A stretch of DNA of 64,000 bases from the NCBI RefSeq assembly GCF_000429265.1, contig NZ_AUBN01000003.1, positions 62,001 through 126,000 of the forward strand, given 5' to 3'. Of this stretch, positions 44,944 through 53,850 are shown one piece after another. The notes under the pieces are model-generated. The model saw only the letters and a program-made list of their open reading frames with translations. It was not told the DNA's origin and made no database searches. The translations under genes were made by a program, and so were the position numbers. This DNA is from Actinomyces gerencseriae DSM 6844. GTDB lineage: Bacteria > Actinomycetota > Actinomycetes > Actinomycetales > Actinomycetaceae. Each line of letters begins with the position of its first letter. The stretch's first letter is position 1.

Positions 44944-46292
44944 CACGAGGCCTTCCTCTCTGATGAGGTGGTGGTGATTACTCGCGGGGCGGGCGTGCGC
45001 AGGTCGTAGATCGCGTAGAGCGTGACCATGGCGAAGCAGAACGCCGGCACGACGAACGAGGTGGCTGCGCTCGTCATGTCCATCACCCGTCCCTGGACCA
45101 TCGGCATGATCGCTCCGCCGACGATCGCCATGACGAGGCCGGCGGCGCCGAACTTCGTCGCCTCGCCCAGGCCCGCCAGGGCCACGCCGTAGATCGTGGG
45201 GAACATGAGGGACAGGCACAGGGAGATGGCGATGACGGCGATCACCCCGGTGATATCCGGACGCAGTGCGGCGTAGAGGCACAGGGCGACTGCCACGGTG
45301 CCGAGGAGCGTCATGACCTTGGTCGCGCGGATGCGCGCGATGACGGCGGTCATGACGAAGCGGGCGATGAGGAAGACGACGAGGCTGATCTGCAGCATCT
45401 GCGAGCCCAGCTGGAGGGAGCCGTCGATCGCCTGCTGCGTGTACTGGATGATGTACGTCCAGCAGCACACCTGGGCGGCCACGTTGAAGAACTGGGCGAG
45501 GACGCCGTATCTGTACCTCGTGGAGCGCCACAGGACGATCGCCGGGTTGGCGGCCCTCGTCGCGGCCTCCTCGTCGGTCGACGACGAGGGCGGCGCCTTC
45601 TGGATGAAGATGATGACGAGGATGACGGCCAGTAGGATTCCGAGGCCGATGTAGGGGCCGGTGACGGCTCGCAGCTGCTCCGCGCGGATCTGACGCTCCA
45701 TCTCTGCGCTGACGTCGGCGAGGTTCACCGGGGTGTCGAGCTTGGGGAGGATGAGGGTCGAGGCGATGAGGACGCCGATGTTGGTCCCCAGCGGGTTGAA
45801 CGCCTGAGCGAGGTTGAGGCGTCGTGTCGCGGTCTCCTCCGGCCCCAGCGAGATGACGTAGGGGCTGGCGGACGTCTCCAGGAGGGAGCACCCTGCGGCG
45901 ATGGCGAACAGGGCGGCGAGGAAGGCCCCGTAGGTCATCACCCGGGAGGCCGGCCAGAACCCGAAGGCGCCCAGTGCGGCCAGGGCGAGGCCGGAGACCA
46001 TTCCCGCCTTGTAGCCCCACCGGGAGTTGATGAAGGCGGCGGGTATGGCCAGGAGGAAGTATGCGCCGTAGTACGCCATCTGGACCAGGGACGCCTGGAA
46101 CGAGGACATGTCGAAGATGCGTTTGAAGCCCGAGACCATGGGGGTCGTCAGGTCGGCGGCGATGCCCCAGGCGGTGAAGCACCCGATGACCGCGATGAGG
46201 AGCATGGCGGTGCCCGGGAAGAGTATCTTGGGTTTGGATGCGGCGTGTGGATCGGCGGTTTCTTTGTCTGTGGCTGATGTCAGGGCCGTCAT
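44943..46292 (-). CDS. MFS sugar:proton symporter, FucP family
   Basis: A 449-residue permease with about 12 transmembrane helices. LAQAFNPLGTNIGVLIAS is the hallmark of the fucose/glucose/galactose FucP family of the major facilitator superfamily. The ATG at 46292 (GGAG about 7 nt upstream) was chosen over an extension to 46361. The substrate is probably a hexose or deoxyhexose (family knowledge). The coupled downstream gene encodes a binding lipoprotein, an unusual partner for an MFS carrier. No catabolic enzyme is adjacent. Confidence 0.88.
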   Translation of the reverse strand: MTALTSATDKETADPHAASKPKILFPGTAMLLIAVIGCFTAWGIAADLTTPMVSGFKRIFDMSSFQASLVQMAYYGAYFLLAIPAAFINSRWGYKAGMVSGLALAALGAFGFWPASRVMTYGAFLAALFAIAAGCSLLETSASPYVISLGPEETATRRLNLAQAFNPLGTNIGVLIASTLILPKLDTPVNLADVSAEMERQIRAEQLRAVTGPYIGLGILLAVILVIIFIQKAPPSSSTDEEAATRAANPAIVLWRSTRYRYGVLAQFFNVAAQVCCWTYIIQYTQQAIDGSLQLGSQMLQISLVVFLIARFVMTAVIARIRATKVMTLLGTVAVALCLYAALRPDITGVIAVIAISLCLSLMFPTIYGVALAGLGEATKFGAAGLVMAIVGGAIMPMVQGRVMDMTSAATSFVVPAFCFAMVTLYAIYDLRTPAPRVITTTSSERKAS

Positions 46293-46841
46293 TGGGTCTC
46301 CGTGAATCTGCTCCGGCGGAGCGGATGCGGGGTCCGGGCCGGAGTGTGTGCAGCGCGTCACTGCGATGGTACCCGGACCGCGTCGCGCCGGTTGGTTTTC
46401 GCGGACAGGTCTTCAACGGTCTTCTGCGAGGACGTCCTGAGAGGCGGCGCATGGAGGGACAGCCCGCCCGTCCTGATCCGCGCGGGCTCGTTCCCGTCCT
46501 GCTCGTCCATCCGCGCGCCTGCGCGCGCTATCGATGGCGGTGTGGGCGGCGACGTCGAGGTGGGCGTCCATCCGCGCGCCTGCGCGCGCTATGCTCCGAC
46601 CCCCGCTCCTTCGCGTCCGGTCGCCCTGCTCCGGCGGCGCGCCCGTGGGCGGCCGTGGCGACCAGGCGGACGGGGAGGTCCGGGTGATGCCCGCCCGCGC
46701 GCCTGTGCGCGGCCTCATTTTTCGCGCCGCGCTGCCCGTGGCCTAGGATGGCCCGGATTGACGCCATCCATCGGCGTCCGTGACGGGGCACGTCCGGCTC
46801 CGCACGCATTGTCAGCATCCCCCGCATCGGAGTAGAGCCCC
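46293..46841. other. gene-free stretch with CRISPR-like repeats, upstream of tig
   Basis: About 550 bp without a convincing gene. It contains the 28-bp repeat pair at 46504-46592 with two decayed relatives further right. Confidence 0.6.
46504..46715. CRISPR. CRISPR-like repeat remnant, two perfect and two degenerate units
   Basis: A 28-bp sequence opening CGTCCATCCGCGCGCCTGCG and ending CGCGCTAT is at 46504-46531 and, identically, at 46565-46592, with a 33-bp spacer: the 61-bp period of type I-E arrays. Similar but decayed units align at about 46628-46655 (17 of 28) and 46688-46715 (20 of 28), keeping the spacing. The core is partly palindromic. No cas gene is in the window. In such G+C-rich sequence chance similarity of the weak units cannot be excluded. 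Confidence 0.4.
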
Positions 46842-48269
46842 GTGAAGAGCACTGTCGAGAACCTTGACCCCACGCGCATCAAGCTGACCGTGGAGGTCCC
46901 CTACGAGGAGCTCAAGCCCGGCCTCGACGCCGCCTACAAGGAGATCGGCTCTCAGATCCAGGTGCCCGGCTTCCGCCGCGGCCACGTTCCCGCCCAGGTC
47001 ATCGATCAGCGCGTGGGCCGCGCCTCGGTCATCCAGGAGGCCGTCAACAACAGGCTGTCGGACTTCTACCGCGAGGCCATCACGGAGGCGGGCCGCGTGC
47101 CCATGGCCCAGCCCGGGGTCGAGGTCACCGAGCTGCCCAATGTCACCGGGCCCCAGGGCGGCCGGCTCGGCTTCACCGCCGAGGTCACCGTCCGCCCGGA
47201 GTTCGACCTGCCCGACCTGGGGACCGCCGAGGTCGTCGTCGATGCCGTCGAGGTCGGCGATGAGGACGTCGACGGCGAGCTGGAGAGCCTCCGCGCCCGC
47301 TTCGGCTCCCTGAAGTCCGTGGAGCGCGAGGTCGAGACCGGGGACTTCGTCACCATCGACCTCAAGGCCGTCATCGACGGCGAGGAGGTCGACTCGGTGT
47401 CCGGCGTCTCCTATGAGATCGGCAAGGGCAACATGCTCGAGGGCCTGGACGACGCCCTGCGCGGTCTGAGGGCCGAGGAGTCCACCACCTTCACCACCAA
47501 CCTCGCCGGTGGCGAGCACGCGGGAGAGGAGGCCGAGGTCACGGTGACCGCCACGGCCGTCAAGGAGCGCGAGCTCCCGGAGGCCGATGACGAGTTCGCC
47601 GAGGTGGCCTCGGAGTTCGACACCATCGACGAGCTGCGCGAGGACCTGAGGAGGCAGGTCGCCCAGCGCAAGGCCGGCGACCAGGCCATCGCCGCCCGCG
47701 ACGCCCTTCTGGACTACCTGCGCGGACAGGTCTCCTTCGACGTCCCCGCCGAGGTCGTCGAGGCTGAGATCAAGCAGCATCTGACTGCCGAGGGCAAGGA
47801 GGGCGACGACGATCACGCCGAGAAGATCCGCGAGGACGTCACCGCCGGCGTGCGCGACCAGGTCATCCTCGACACCCTGGCCGAGAGTCTCGAGGTCGGC
47901 GTGAATCAGGAGGAGCTCATCGACTACCTCGTCCAGACCGCGCAGCAGTACGGCATGGAGCCCGCCCAGTTCATGCAGGGCGCCCAGAAGGCCGGCCAGA
48001 TTCCGGCCTTCGTCGCCGAGATCGCCCGCAACAAGTCCCTGGCCATGGCCCTGCGCCAGGTAACCGTCAAGGACTCCGAGGGCCGGACCATCGACCTGAC
48101 CGAGTTCATCGGCTCCGACGAGCTCGACGCGGCCTCCGTGGTCTCCGAGACCGAGGACGCCTCCTCCCCGGACGACGTCGAGGCTGATGACGTTGAGCCC
48201 GCGGATGGCGCCGACGAGGCCCCCGTGGCCGCCGCCGGCTCCGCCGCCTCGGCGGCTTCCGCCGACTGA
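46842..48269 (+). CDS. tig: trigger factor
   Basis: A 475-residue ribosome-associated chaperone and peptidyl-prolyl isomerase. The N-terminal ribosome-binding domain holds the signature VPGFRRGHVP (normally GFRxGxxP). The middle FKBP-like domain starts around residue 160 (GDFVTIDLKAVIDGEEV), and the C-terminal helical arms run to about 420, followed by an acidic Ala/Ser/Asp tail. The start is GTG with GGAG about 10 nt upstream. tig ahead of clpP is a frequent order; here a TetR-exporter operon and a cupin separate them. Confidence 0.96.
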   Translation: MKSTVENLDPTRIKLTVEVPYEELKPGLDAAYKEIGSQIQVPGFRRGHVPAQVIDQRVGRASVIQEAVNNRLSDFYREAITEAGRVPMAQPGVEVTELPNVTGPQGGRLGFTAEVTVRPEFDLPDLGTAEVVVDAVEVGDEDVDGELESLRARFGSLKSVEREVETGDFVTIDLKAVIDGEEVDSVSGVSYEIGKGNMLEGLDDALRGLRAEESTTFTTNLAGGEHAGEEAEVTVTATAVKERELPEADDEFAEVASEFDTIDELREDLRRQVAQRKAGDQAIAARDALLDYLRGQVSFDVPAEVVEAEIKQHLTAEGKEGDDDHAEKIREDVTAGVRDQVILDTLAESLEVGVNQEELIDYLVQTAQQYGMEPAQFMQGAQKAGQIPAFVAEIARNKSLAMALRQVTVKDSEGRTIDLTEFIGSDELDAASVVSETEDASSPDDVEADDVEPADGADEAPVAAAGSAASAASAD

Positions 48270-48289
48270 GTCGCCGCCATCGCGGATCC

Positions 48290-48321
48290 GGGCCGCCACC
48301 TCCTCAGGGGTGGCGGCCCGT
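48290..48321 (+). terminator. terminator after tig
   Basis: A perfect 12-bp stem, CGGGCCGCCACC (48290-48301) with GGTGGCGGCCCG (48310-48321), and an 8-nt loop. Confidence 0.65.
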
Positions 48322-48364
48322 TCGCGCGCGTGAGGCCGTTGACGGCGTCGCTGAGTGCGCCTAC

Positions 48365-48400
48365 CATATGACTCATCAGTCATATGACTCACGAGTCATA
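48365..48400. promoter_or_regulatory. overlapping palindromic operators for the TetR regulator
   Basis: Two perfect inverted repeats overlap just before the TetR gene: CATATGACT-CATC-AGTCATATG (48365-48386) and TATGACTC-AC-GAGTCATA (48383-48400). A further half-site AAGTCATA continues to the AGGAGG ribosome site at 48407-48412. This is the expected layout for autorepression of the TetR-ABC operon. Confidence 0.75.
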
Positions 48401-48417
48401 AGTCATAGGAGGTCGTC

Positions 48418-49101
48418 GTGCCCCACGCCACCTTTTTCAGTCTCCCCGAGGACAAACGCGCCCGCGTCGTGGACGCTCTCAAGGCCGAGTTCGCCGCCCG
48501 TCCCTACTCCCGGGCCTCGGTCGATCGCGTCACCGCCTCCGCCGGTGTGTCCAAGGGCAGCTTCTACCAGTACTTCGAGGACAAGCTCGACGCCTACACC
48601 CACCTGGTGCGCGGGCTCATGAGTGAACGCGTCGGCCTGGCGGGAGCGCCTGCTCCCGAGGCCCCCCTCGAGGAGGTGCTCACCGCCGTCGTGAGGGGGA
48701 GCCACGACTTCCACCGGCGCGACCCGCTGGGCTGGGCCGTGCTCGCGCGCGCCCTGGCCGACGACGCCCCGCGGCTTCTCGACTCCGACGAGTCGATCTC
48801 CGGCGGTGTCCACCGGTGGGCGGTCGCCGCCATCGCCGCCGGACAGGCGAGCGGCGAGCTGCGCGACGACGTCGACGCCGATACCGCCGCCTGGATGATC
48901 GAACGCGTGCTGCTGGGAACGCCCCACTACGTCATGACCCGCTTCGGCGTCGACCCCGAGAGCGCCGCCGCCGACGGCAGTGCCTTCGACCGGCCCGAGA
49001 TCGCCCGGGTGGCCGACGACGTCGTCGCCCTGCTGGCGGCCGCCCTGACGGTGCCGGGCCGGGACGGCGGCCGCGACTGCGGGGGCGAGGGCGGTGAGTG
49101 A
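48418..49101 (+). CDS. TetR-family transcriptional regulator
   Basis: A 227-residue repressor. The helix-turn-helix lies at about residues 25-48, with RVTASAGVSKGSFYQYFEDK; the C-terminal ligand-binding domain is variable, as in the family. It starts at GTG with AGGAGG 5 nt upstream, immediately behind overlapping palindromes. Its stop overlaps the ABC ATPase start, so regulator and exporter form one operon. The likely signal is the exporter substrate, unknown. Confidence 0.92.
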   Translation: MPHATFFSLPEDKRARVVDALKAEFAARPYSRASVDRVTASAGVSKGSFYQYFEDKLDAYTHLVRGLMSERVGLAGAPAPEAPLEEVLTAVVRGSHDFHRRDPLGWAVLARALADDAPRLLDSDESISGGVHRWAVAAIAAGQASGELRDDVDADTAAWMIERVLLGTPHYVMTRFGVDPESAAADGSAFDRPEIARVADDVVALLAAALTVPGRDGGRDCGGEGGE

Positions 49102-49945
49102 GGCGATCGCGGTCCACGACCTTTCCTTCACCTATCGGGGCTCGACCCGCCCGGCCCTGGACGACGTCGGCCTGAGCGTCGCCGCCGGCGAGATCATCGG
49201 CCTGCTGGGGCCCAGCGGCGCGGGCAAGTCCACCCTCCAGCGGGTCCTGACCGGCCTGATCACCGGGTACCGGGGCTCGGCGTGCGTGCTCGGCCGCGAG
49301 ATCGCCGACTGGGGGCGCGGGGTCTACGAGCGCATCGGGGTCGCCTTCGAGACGCCCGTCTCCTTCGGGCGCCTCACCCTGCGCGAGAACCTCGCCTACA
49401 CCGCCCGCCTGTACCGCGGCCCCGTCCGGGACCCGGAGGGGCTGCTGGCCGCCGTCGACCTCGCCGACGACGCGGAGCTGCGCGCCGCGCACATGAGCAA
49501 GGGCATGGGGGTGCGCTTCAATGTGGCGCGCGCTCTCCTGCACGGACCCGAGCTGGTCTTCCTCGACGAGCCCACCTCCGGTCTCGACCCGGTGGGGGCG
49601 CGGAGGATGGAGGACCTCATCGCCGCCGAGCGCGCCCGGGGGTGCACCGTCGTCGTCACCACCCACGACATGACCCTCGCCCATCGCGCCTGCGACCGGG
49701 TCGGCTTCATCGTCGACGGGCGGCTCGTCGAGGCGGGCGCGCCGGGCGAGCTGTGCCGGCGGCACGGCAGGCGGGAGGTCCGCGTCGCCTGGGACGGGGG
49801 CGGCGGCGTCTACCCGCTGGACGGTCTCGCCGACGACGCCTCCTTCCACGAGGCGCTTCGCACCCGGCGCGTGCGCGCGCTCCACTCGCGCGAGGCCGAC
49901 CTGGCCGAGGTCTTCGCCTCCGTCACCGGCCGGGAGCTGTCATGA
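49094..49945 (+). CDS. ABC transporter ATP-binding protein (TetR-linked exporter)
   Basis: A 283-residue ATPase. Walker A is GPSGAGKST, the signature MSKGM (a degenerate LSGGQ), and Walker B LVFLDEPTSGLD, followed by the switch histidine in VVTTHDM. It starts at GTG inside the end of the TetR gene and ends in an ATGA with the next gene. It drives two ABC-2-type permeases, so efflux of a drug or lipid is more likely than import. Confidence 0.92.
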   Translation: MSEAIAVHDLSFTYRGSTRPALDDVGLSVAAGEIIGLLGPSGAGKSTLQRVLTGLITGYRGSACVLGREIADWGRGVYERIGVAFETPVSFGRLTLRENLAYTARLYRGPVRDPEGLLAAVDLADDAELRAAHMSKGMGVRFNVARALLHGPELVFLDEPTSGLDPVGARRMEDLIAAERARGCTVVVTTHDMTLAHRACDRVGFIVDGRLVEAGAPGELCRRHGRREVRVAWDGGGGVYPLDGLADDASFHEALRTRRVRALHSREADLAEVFASVTGRELS

Positions 49946-50691
49946 CCGGGGCCGGGGCGGGGCGCGCCGCCGCCTGCGGTCGCGCCGCCGTGAGGCGCAC
50001 CGCCGCCACCCTCGTGCTCGACCTGCGGCGCCAGGCAACGGAGGGGTACTGGTTCGTGGCCCTGCTCGCGGGCCTGATGGTCGGCGCCGTCCTCCTCGCG
50101 ATCGCCGGGGATCCGCGCCGCTGGTGGCCGGTCGTCGTCCTGGCCGAGCTGTCCATCACCTCCTTCTACTTCGCCGCCGTGCAGGTCCTGCGCGAGCGGG
50201 GCGAGGGCACCCTCGCCGCCCGGGCCCTCACCCCGCTGGGGCCGGGGGAGTACCTGGCCGCGCTCGCCGCATCCCTGTGCCCGCTCGCCCTCGCCGAGGT
50301 CGGCGCGCTGGTCCTCGCGGCCCACGGCGCGGCGGTGCTCTGGCCGGTCCTGGCCCTCGGCGCGGCCCTCGTCTCCTGCCTCTACGTCCTCTACGGCGTC
50401 ATCGCCGTCGCCGGCTACGAGACCATCGGGGCCTTCCTGCTGCCCTCGGGGCTGTGGACGCTCGTCCTGGGCCTTCCCGTCCTGCCCCTCCTCGGGGTCC
50501 CGGGCGGGTGGTGGCTGTGGTGCCACCCGCTCCAGCCCGCCGTTGTCCTCATCGAGGCCGCGTTCGGGGCCCGGCCGGTCGGGGCCGTCGCGCCCTGCGC
50601 GCTGCTCGGGGCCGCCTGGTGCGCGCTCCTGGCCCTCGTCGCCCGGGCGAGGCTGGTGCGCGCTGTCACTGCGAAGGGGGCGGTCTCATGA
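49942..50691 (+). CDS. ABC-2-type permease, first subunit of TetR-linked exporter
   Basis: A 249-residue protein with about six transmembrane segments (for example FVALLAGLMVGAVLLAIAG and SITSFYFAAVQVL). Starts and ends in ATGA overlaps with its neighbours. It is most similar in layout to fluoroquinolone-type export permeases (general impression). Confidence 0.82.
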   Translation: MTGAGAGRAAACGRAAVRRTAATLVLDLRRQATEGYWFVALLAGLMVGAVLLAIAGDPRRWWPVVVLAELSITSFYFAAVQVLRERGEGTLAARALTPLGPGEYLAALAASLCPLALAEVGALVLAAHGAAVLWPVLALGAALVSCLYVLYGVIAVAGYETIGAFLLPSGLWTLVLGLPVLPLLGVPGGWWLWCHPLQPAVVLIEAAFGARPVGAVAPCALLGAAWCALLALVARARLVRAVTAKGAVS

Positions 50692-51410
50692 GACCCCGCG
50701 CAATGCTGGGACTGCTGCCCGCCGACCTGCGCCGCCTGGCCCGCGACGAGCTGCTGGTGTGGATGCCGGCCGTGCCCCTGGCCATGGCCCTGGCCGCGCG
50801 GCTCGGCGTGCCGGCGCTCCTGCGGGCCGTCGGCCCGGGCGGGGCGGGGGCCCGGGAGTGGGCCGCCCGCATCGACGTGGCCGCCTTCGCCATTGTCGTG
50901 CCGGTGCTGGTCGGCACGGTCGTGGGCTTCATGCTGCTGGGGGAGAAGGAGGACGGGGTCTGGTCGGTCCTCGCCGTCACGCCGACGTCCCTGCGCGGCT
51001 ACCTGATCTGGAGGGCCGCCGGCGCGGTGATCGTCGCGGCCGCCGCCGGCGGGGTGTGCACGCGGCTCGCCGGCCTGGACGACCTGGGGGCGGCGCGCAC
51101 CGCCGTCCTCGCCGCGGCCGGCGCGCCCCTGGCAGGCGCCGCCGCCCTGAGCTTGGCGGCCTGGGCGGCGAACACGGTCCAGGGATTCGCCGCCGTCAAG
51201 CTGTCCCTGATCGTCCTCGTCCTGCCCGCCGTCGTGCCCCGCGACGCCGGGGCGTGGCACTGGCCGCTCGCCGCGATCCCGAGCTGGTGGCCGGTGCGCG
51301 CCTACTGGGACCTGACCGGCCCGGGATCCTGGTGGCCCGCCTGGCTGCTGGGGTCCGTGGCGGTCGGTCTGGCGATCATGGCGGCCGGGCTGCGCCGGGC
51401 CGCGCCCTGA
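50688..51410 (+). CDS. ABC-2-type permease, second subunit of TetR-linked exporter
   Basis: A 240-residue protein with six hydrophobic segments (IDVAAFAIVVPVLVGTVVGF among them). It is the last gene of the operon, overlapping the previous stop by ATGA. Probably forms a heterodimer with the first subunit. Confidence 0.82.
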   Translation: MRPRAMLGLLPADLRRLARDELLVWMPAVPLAMALAARLGVPALLRAVGPGGAGAREWAARIDVAAFAIVVPVLVGTVVGFMLLGEKEDGVWSVLAVTPTSLRGYLIWRAAGAVIVAAAAGGVCTRLAGLDDLGAARTAVLAAAGAPLAGAAALSLAAWAANTVQGFAAVKLSLIVLVLPAVVPRDAGAWHWPLAAIPSWWPVRAYWDLTGPGSWWPAWLLGSVAVGLAIMAAGLRRAAP

Positions 51411-51444
51411 GCGGCGGCGGCATGACGAGGCGGGCGGGACTGTC

Positions 51445-51789
51445 TCAGTCCCTCGCGCCGACCTCCACCATGACGAGCTGCATGCGGCAGGCGGTCACCG
51501 CGGTCAGGGCGTGACGGTCGTTCGGGGCCAGGTAGACGACATCGCCGGCCTTCAGACGCTCGCTGCGGTTGCCGATGGAGAAGTCCATCTCGCCCTCCAG
51601 CAGGGTGACCACGACGGCCTTGGTCGAGGCGTGCTCGGTGAGCATCTGCCCGGCGTCGAAGGTGAAGATGACGGTGCGCAGCACGTCGTTGTTGACGACC
51701 ACGCGGGATGTGGTGGCCTCCTCGCTGATGGGCAGGACCTCGTTCAGACCGAGGCGGAAGAGGGACTCCGAGACGGCGGTGGCGGGCAT
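51445..51789 (-). CDS. small cupin-domain protein
   Basis: A 114-residue single-domain cupin. The first motif region is FDAGQMLTEHASTKAVVVTL, the second LKAGDVVYLAPNDRHALTAV, with histidines in metal-site positions. Such proteins often bind a metal and act as small sensors or dioxygenase-like enzymes; the exact role is unknown. ATG 51789 has AAGGA about 7 nt upstream. It is convergent with the exporter operon. Confidence 0.82.
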   Translation of the reverse strand: MPATAVSESLFRLGLNEVLPISEEATTSRVVVNNDVLRTVIFTFDAGQMLTEHASTKAVVVTLLEGEMDFSIGNRSERLKAGDVVYLAPNDRHALTAVTACRMQLVMVEVGARD

Positions 51790-52314
51790 GACGAGTTCCT
51801 TTCTCATGGTTCTCATGGTTCGGTGATTGCTCTCATGGTGCGGTGACTGCTGACGACGCGAGTCCGGGCGATCCTGGGGGCGCGGCGCGCCTCGGGCCGG
51901 TGCGGGCTCCGTGCCCGTCGGATCGCTCGCGCGGCGCCGGGCCCGGAGCCCGAGTCGGGGACGAGGCCGGTGTCCGGGGTCGGGGCGGACGGGGCGAACG
52001 ACGACTCGTGTCCTCCCGACTCCTCCCGATCCCTCTCATTCGCCCTCCCGGCGCCGTTTCAAATGGGTCGGAAACACACTAGCGCACCCGCTTTCGTCCC
52101 GATGGGTGCCCTCCCTCACGGCTCCCGCAGTGCGCAATGGGGCCGATCCCGGGAGAGGGCCGGGCGACGCCCTCTCTCACGGCTCTCACGGTGCCGCCCG
52201 GGACGCCGACCTGCGGGCGGGGAGCCTGTGCCGTGAGCGAAAGCGCTCGATCGCGGGCATGAGGCTCGCCCCGACGGCGTTAGCGTTGACGGTACCGAAC
52301 ACGAGAGGACTGAC
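51790..52314. other. clpP upstream region, no gene seen
   Basis: 525 bp without a credible gene. Repeated TCTCATGGT words occur at 51811-51840. An inverted repeat GAGCG-N4-CGCTC at 52235-52248 lies about 70 nt before clpP1 and could be a site for a Clp regulator such as ClgR, whose known sites have a similar symmetry (weak). Confidence 0.35.
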
Positions 52315-52944
52315 GTGAGCGAGCTTACTTCGCCCGTGACGCCCGCGGCGGCCGAGGGGCCCGGCGCGGGACTGGGCCTGACCGACTCCATCTACAACCG
52401 CCTCCTGAAGGAGCGGATCATCTGGCTCGGATCCGAGGTGCGCGATGACAACGCCAACGCCATCTGCGCGCAGATGCTTCTGCTCGCCGCGGAGGATCCG
52501 GAGCGGGACATCTACCTCTACATCAACAGCCCCGGCGGCTCGGTGACCGCCGGGATGGCCATCTACGACACCATGCAGTACGTCCGGCCGGACGTCGTCA
52601 CGGTGGCCACCGGCCTGGCCGCCTCCATGGGGCAGTTCCTGCTGACCGCCGGGGCGAAGGGCAAGCGCTACATCACCCCGCACGCGCGCGTGCTCATGCA
52701 CCAGCCCTCCGGCGGCGCGGGCGGGTCCGCCACGGACATACGCATCAACGCCGACCTCATCATCGCGATGAAGCACGAGCTCGCCGAGATCACCGCCTCC
52801 AACACCGGGCACACGGTGGAGGAGATCATCGCCGACTCGGACCGCGACCACTGGTTCAGCGCGACCGAGGCCCTGGACTACGGCTTCATCGACCACATCG
52901 TGACCTCGAGCCGTGAGATCGGCGCTCAGAACGGAGAGAACTGA
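52315..52944 (+). CDS. clpP: ATP-dependent Clp protease proteolytic subunit 1
   Basis: A 209-residue serine peptidase. Catalytic S104 is in [11 protein letters not shown] and H129 in VLMHQPSGG. The start is GTG with GAGAGGAC just upstream. In actinobacteria ClpP1 and ClpP2 form a mixed 14-mer served by ClpX or ClpC. clpP2 starts 1 nt after the stop, so the two are co-translated. Confidence 0.95.
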   Translation: MSELTSPVTPAAAEGPGAGLGLTDSIYNRLLKERIIWLGSEVRDDNANAICAQMLLLAAEDPERDIYLYINSPGGSVTAGMAIYDTMQYVRPDVVTVATGLAASMGQFLLTAGAKGKRYITPHARVLMHQPSGGAGGSATDIRINADLIIAMKHELAEITASNTGHTVEEIIADSDRDHWFSATEALDYGFIDHIVTSSREIGAQNGEN

Positions 52945-52945
52945 C

Positions 52946-53638
52946 ATGACGAGCTCTCGTCCCTACTTCGAGGCCGTCGCGCGCCAGACCGGTGTCGCGG
53001 CCCAGGCGGGATCCCTCCCGCAGTCCCGCTACGTGCTGCCCCAGTTCGAGGAGCGCACCGCCTACGGCTTCAAGCGGCAGGACCCCTACGCCAAGCTCTT
53101 CGAGGACCGCATCGTCTTCATGGGCGTCCAGGTCGACGACGCCAGCGCCGATGACATCATGGCCCAGCTGCTCGTCCTGGAGTCCCAGGACCCAGACGGG
53201 CTGATCACCATGTACATCAACAGCCCCGGCGGCTCGTTCACCGCCCTGACGGCCATCTACGACACCATGCAGTACATCAAGCCGCAGGTGCAGACGGTGT
53301 GCCTGGGCCAGGCCGCCTCCGCCGCCGCGGTGCTGCTGGCCGCGGGATCGCCGGGCAAGCGCCTGGCCCTGCCCAATGTGCGGGTCCTCATCCACCAGCC
53401 CGCGATGGAGGGCGTTCAGGGGCAGGCCAGCGACATCGAGATCGTGGCCGACGAGATCGACCGCATGCGCGCCTGGCTGGAGGACACCCTGGCGGCCCAC
53501 ACCGGCAGGGACCGCGACCTCATCCACGCCGATCTGGAGCGGGACAAGATCCTGACCGCCAAGCAGGCCCTGGAGTACGGCATCGTCGACCAGGTCCTGT
53601 CGTCCCGCAAGGCACTCCCCTCACCCCACTCAGCCTGA
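52946..53638 (+). CDS. clpP: ATP-dependent Clp protease proteolytic subunit 2
   Basis: A 230-residue second ClpP. Catalytic S125 is in LGQAASAAAVLLAAG and H150 in VLIHQPAMEG. The N-terminal extension of about 30 residues (RPYFEAVARQTGVAAQAG) is longer than in ClpP1. AGAGAA precedes the ATG. clpX follows after about 210 bp. Confidence 0.95.
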   Translation: MTSSRPYFEAVARQTGVAAQAGSLPQSRYVLPQFEERTAYGFKRQDPYAKLFEDRIVFMGVQVDDASADDIMAQLLVLESQDPDGLITMYINSPGGSFTALTAIYDTMQYIKPQVQTVCLGQAASAAAVLLAAGSPGKRLALPNVRVLIHQPAMEGVQGQASDIEIVADEIDRMRAWLEDTLAAHTGRDRDLIHADLERDKILTAKQALEYGIVDQVLSSRKALPSPHSA

Positions 53639-53850
53639 GAATGCCCTGAGTTCACCCTGAGATCGATCAAATCAGCGGACGGGCGCGGGGTTGGCGCGTT
53701 ACCCTACGAAAAACAATCCCACCCCACGCCCATCCCGCTGCTGTGCGGACACGCCGACCGGTCCGGCCGCGCCGAGACGCCTTGAACATAGGCTGGCGCA
53801 CGAGTCGGGCCCTGTGCCCGCAGCGGCTCGACAAGACGGAGGATCCCCAC

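Noticed and set aside
43627-46452. Apparent 941-residue fusion of a permease and a binding protein
   Set aside because: The N-terminal two thirds is an off-frame reading of the FucP gene; the binding protein starts at its own ATG with a signal peptide.
46812-48392. 526-residue open frame antisense to tig
   Set aside because: Low-complexity Gly/Leu/Val shadow of the trigger factor gene. Its IRGLNVIS segment resembles a segment of the short frame at 3357-3605, but that similarity is coincidental.
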